From: Clostridia bacterium | GTDB taxonomy: Bacteria > Bacillota > Clostridia > Oscillospirales > UBA644 | Assembly: GCA_014872655.1 (NCBI GenBank) | Contig: WHHJ01000090.1 | Coordinates: 1 to 5,054 of the forward strand | Length of the DNA stretch: 5,054 nucleotides | Reading direction: 5' to 3' | Shown: in pieces, positions 4,907 through 5,054 of the stretch | Layout of the letters: each line of letters opens with the position of its first letter | How positions within the stretch are numbered: position 1 is the first letter of the stretch | Program-made: the position numbers and the translations under genes | The notes under the pieces: model-generated | Database searches by the model: none | The model's input: the letters and a program-made list of their open reading frames with translations, nothing else | What the model was told of the DNA's origin: nothing

Positions 4907-5054
4907 GCAATTACACTCAAATGGCAAAGCCAGCCGAGCCAGTCAACAGTCAAGATGAACGGCGCATATGCGCCGCCGTTGACAGCCCCGCCCGCCTTTG
5001 CAGATAGGCAATCAAGGGGCGACAGCAAGGAGTGCTGCCGCCCCGCACTATTAT
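4894..5054 (+). repeat. 161-base direct repeat, copy 2 (runs to window end)
   Basis: This is the partner of 3411-3571. The palindrome is at 4961-4974 and the GC-rich hairpin has arms 5016-5027 and 5033-5044, closing one base pair further than in copy 1 because copy 2 keeps a C where copy 1 has T. It also has a cleaner outer stem around the palindrome, AACGGCG at 4958-4964 with CGCCGTT at 4974-4980. Copy 2 therefore looks more like the ancestral form. The match reaches the last base of the window, so the repeat may continue. By analogy with copy 1, a sigma-like gene, possibly intact, should begin just beyond. Confidence 0.92.

Noticed and set aside
3411..5054. The two repeats as insertion sequence ends or a transposon
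   Set aside because: They are direct, not inverted; no transposase lies between them and no target-site duplication is visible.

Overview
This window looks like the accessory (cargo) region of an integrative conjugative or mobilisable element from a gut Firmicute, most likely a clostridium of the Lachnospiraceae or Ruminococcaceae type. The basis is a Tet(M)/Tet(O)/Tet(W)-family ribosomal protection gene with a Tn916-style attenuator leader, a sigma-70-like gene of the kind carried by such elements, a GC-rich spacer present twice, and strong AGGAGG-like ribosome binding sites throughout. No integrase, relaxase, tRNA, rRNA or CRISPR array lies inside the window. All recognisable genes are on the + strand.

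Layout. Bases 1-71 hold the last 22 codons of an unrecognised upstream gene. Bases 72-446 are a tetracycline-resistance leader: an extended -10 promoter, a seven-residue leader peptide (MRQGILN), mutually exclusive hairpins and a strong intrinsic terminator just before the gene. Bases 447-2366 encode a 639-residue tetracycline ribosomal protection protein. The spacer 2367-2556 contains a possible 14-residue leader ORF with a good ribosome binding site. Bases 2557-3423 encode an AraC-type DNA-binding domain joined to a GyrI-like effector-binding domain, with a second strong ribosome binding site and in-frame ATG at the domain boundary. Bases 3411-3571 are the first copy of a 161-base direct repeat. 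It is followed by a sigma-70-like gene that has lost its C-terminal helix-turn-helix (3602-4006) and overlaps an AT-rich SpoU/TrmH-family RNA methyltransferase gene (4003-4821). After that come a 3'-terminal coding scrap (4822-4906) and the second repeat copy (4894-5054), which runs to the window end.

How it fits together. The tet gene and the methyltransferase both concern the ribosome: one releases tetracycline from it, the other probably 2'-O-methylates RNA. The regulator between them has the architecture of a drug- or metabolite-sensing activator. The repeats, the truncated sigma gene and the orphan 3' end suggest that cargo was added by recombination at one conserved site, next to the stop codon of a backbone gene and upstream of the sigma-like gene, and that this happened more than once. 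The most interesting points are the uncertain class of the tet gene, the possible resistance role of the methyltransferase, the internal start in the regulator, and the repeat-flanked module. Family assignments rest on motifs and remembered family sequences. No database search was possible.
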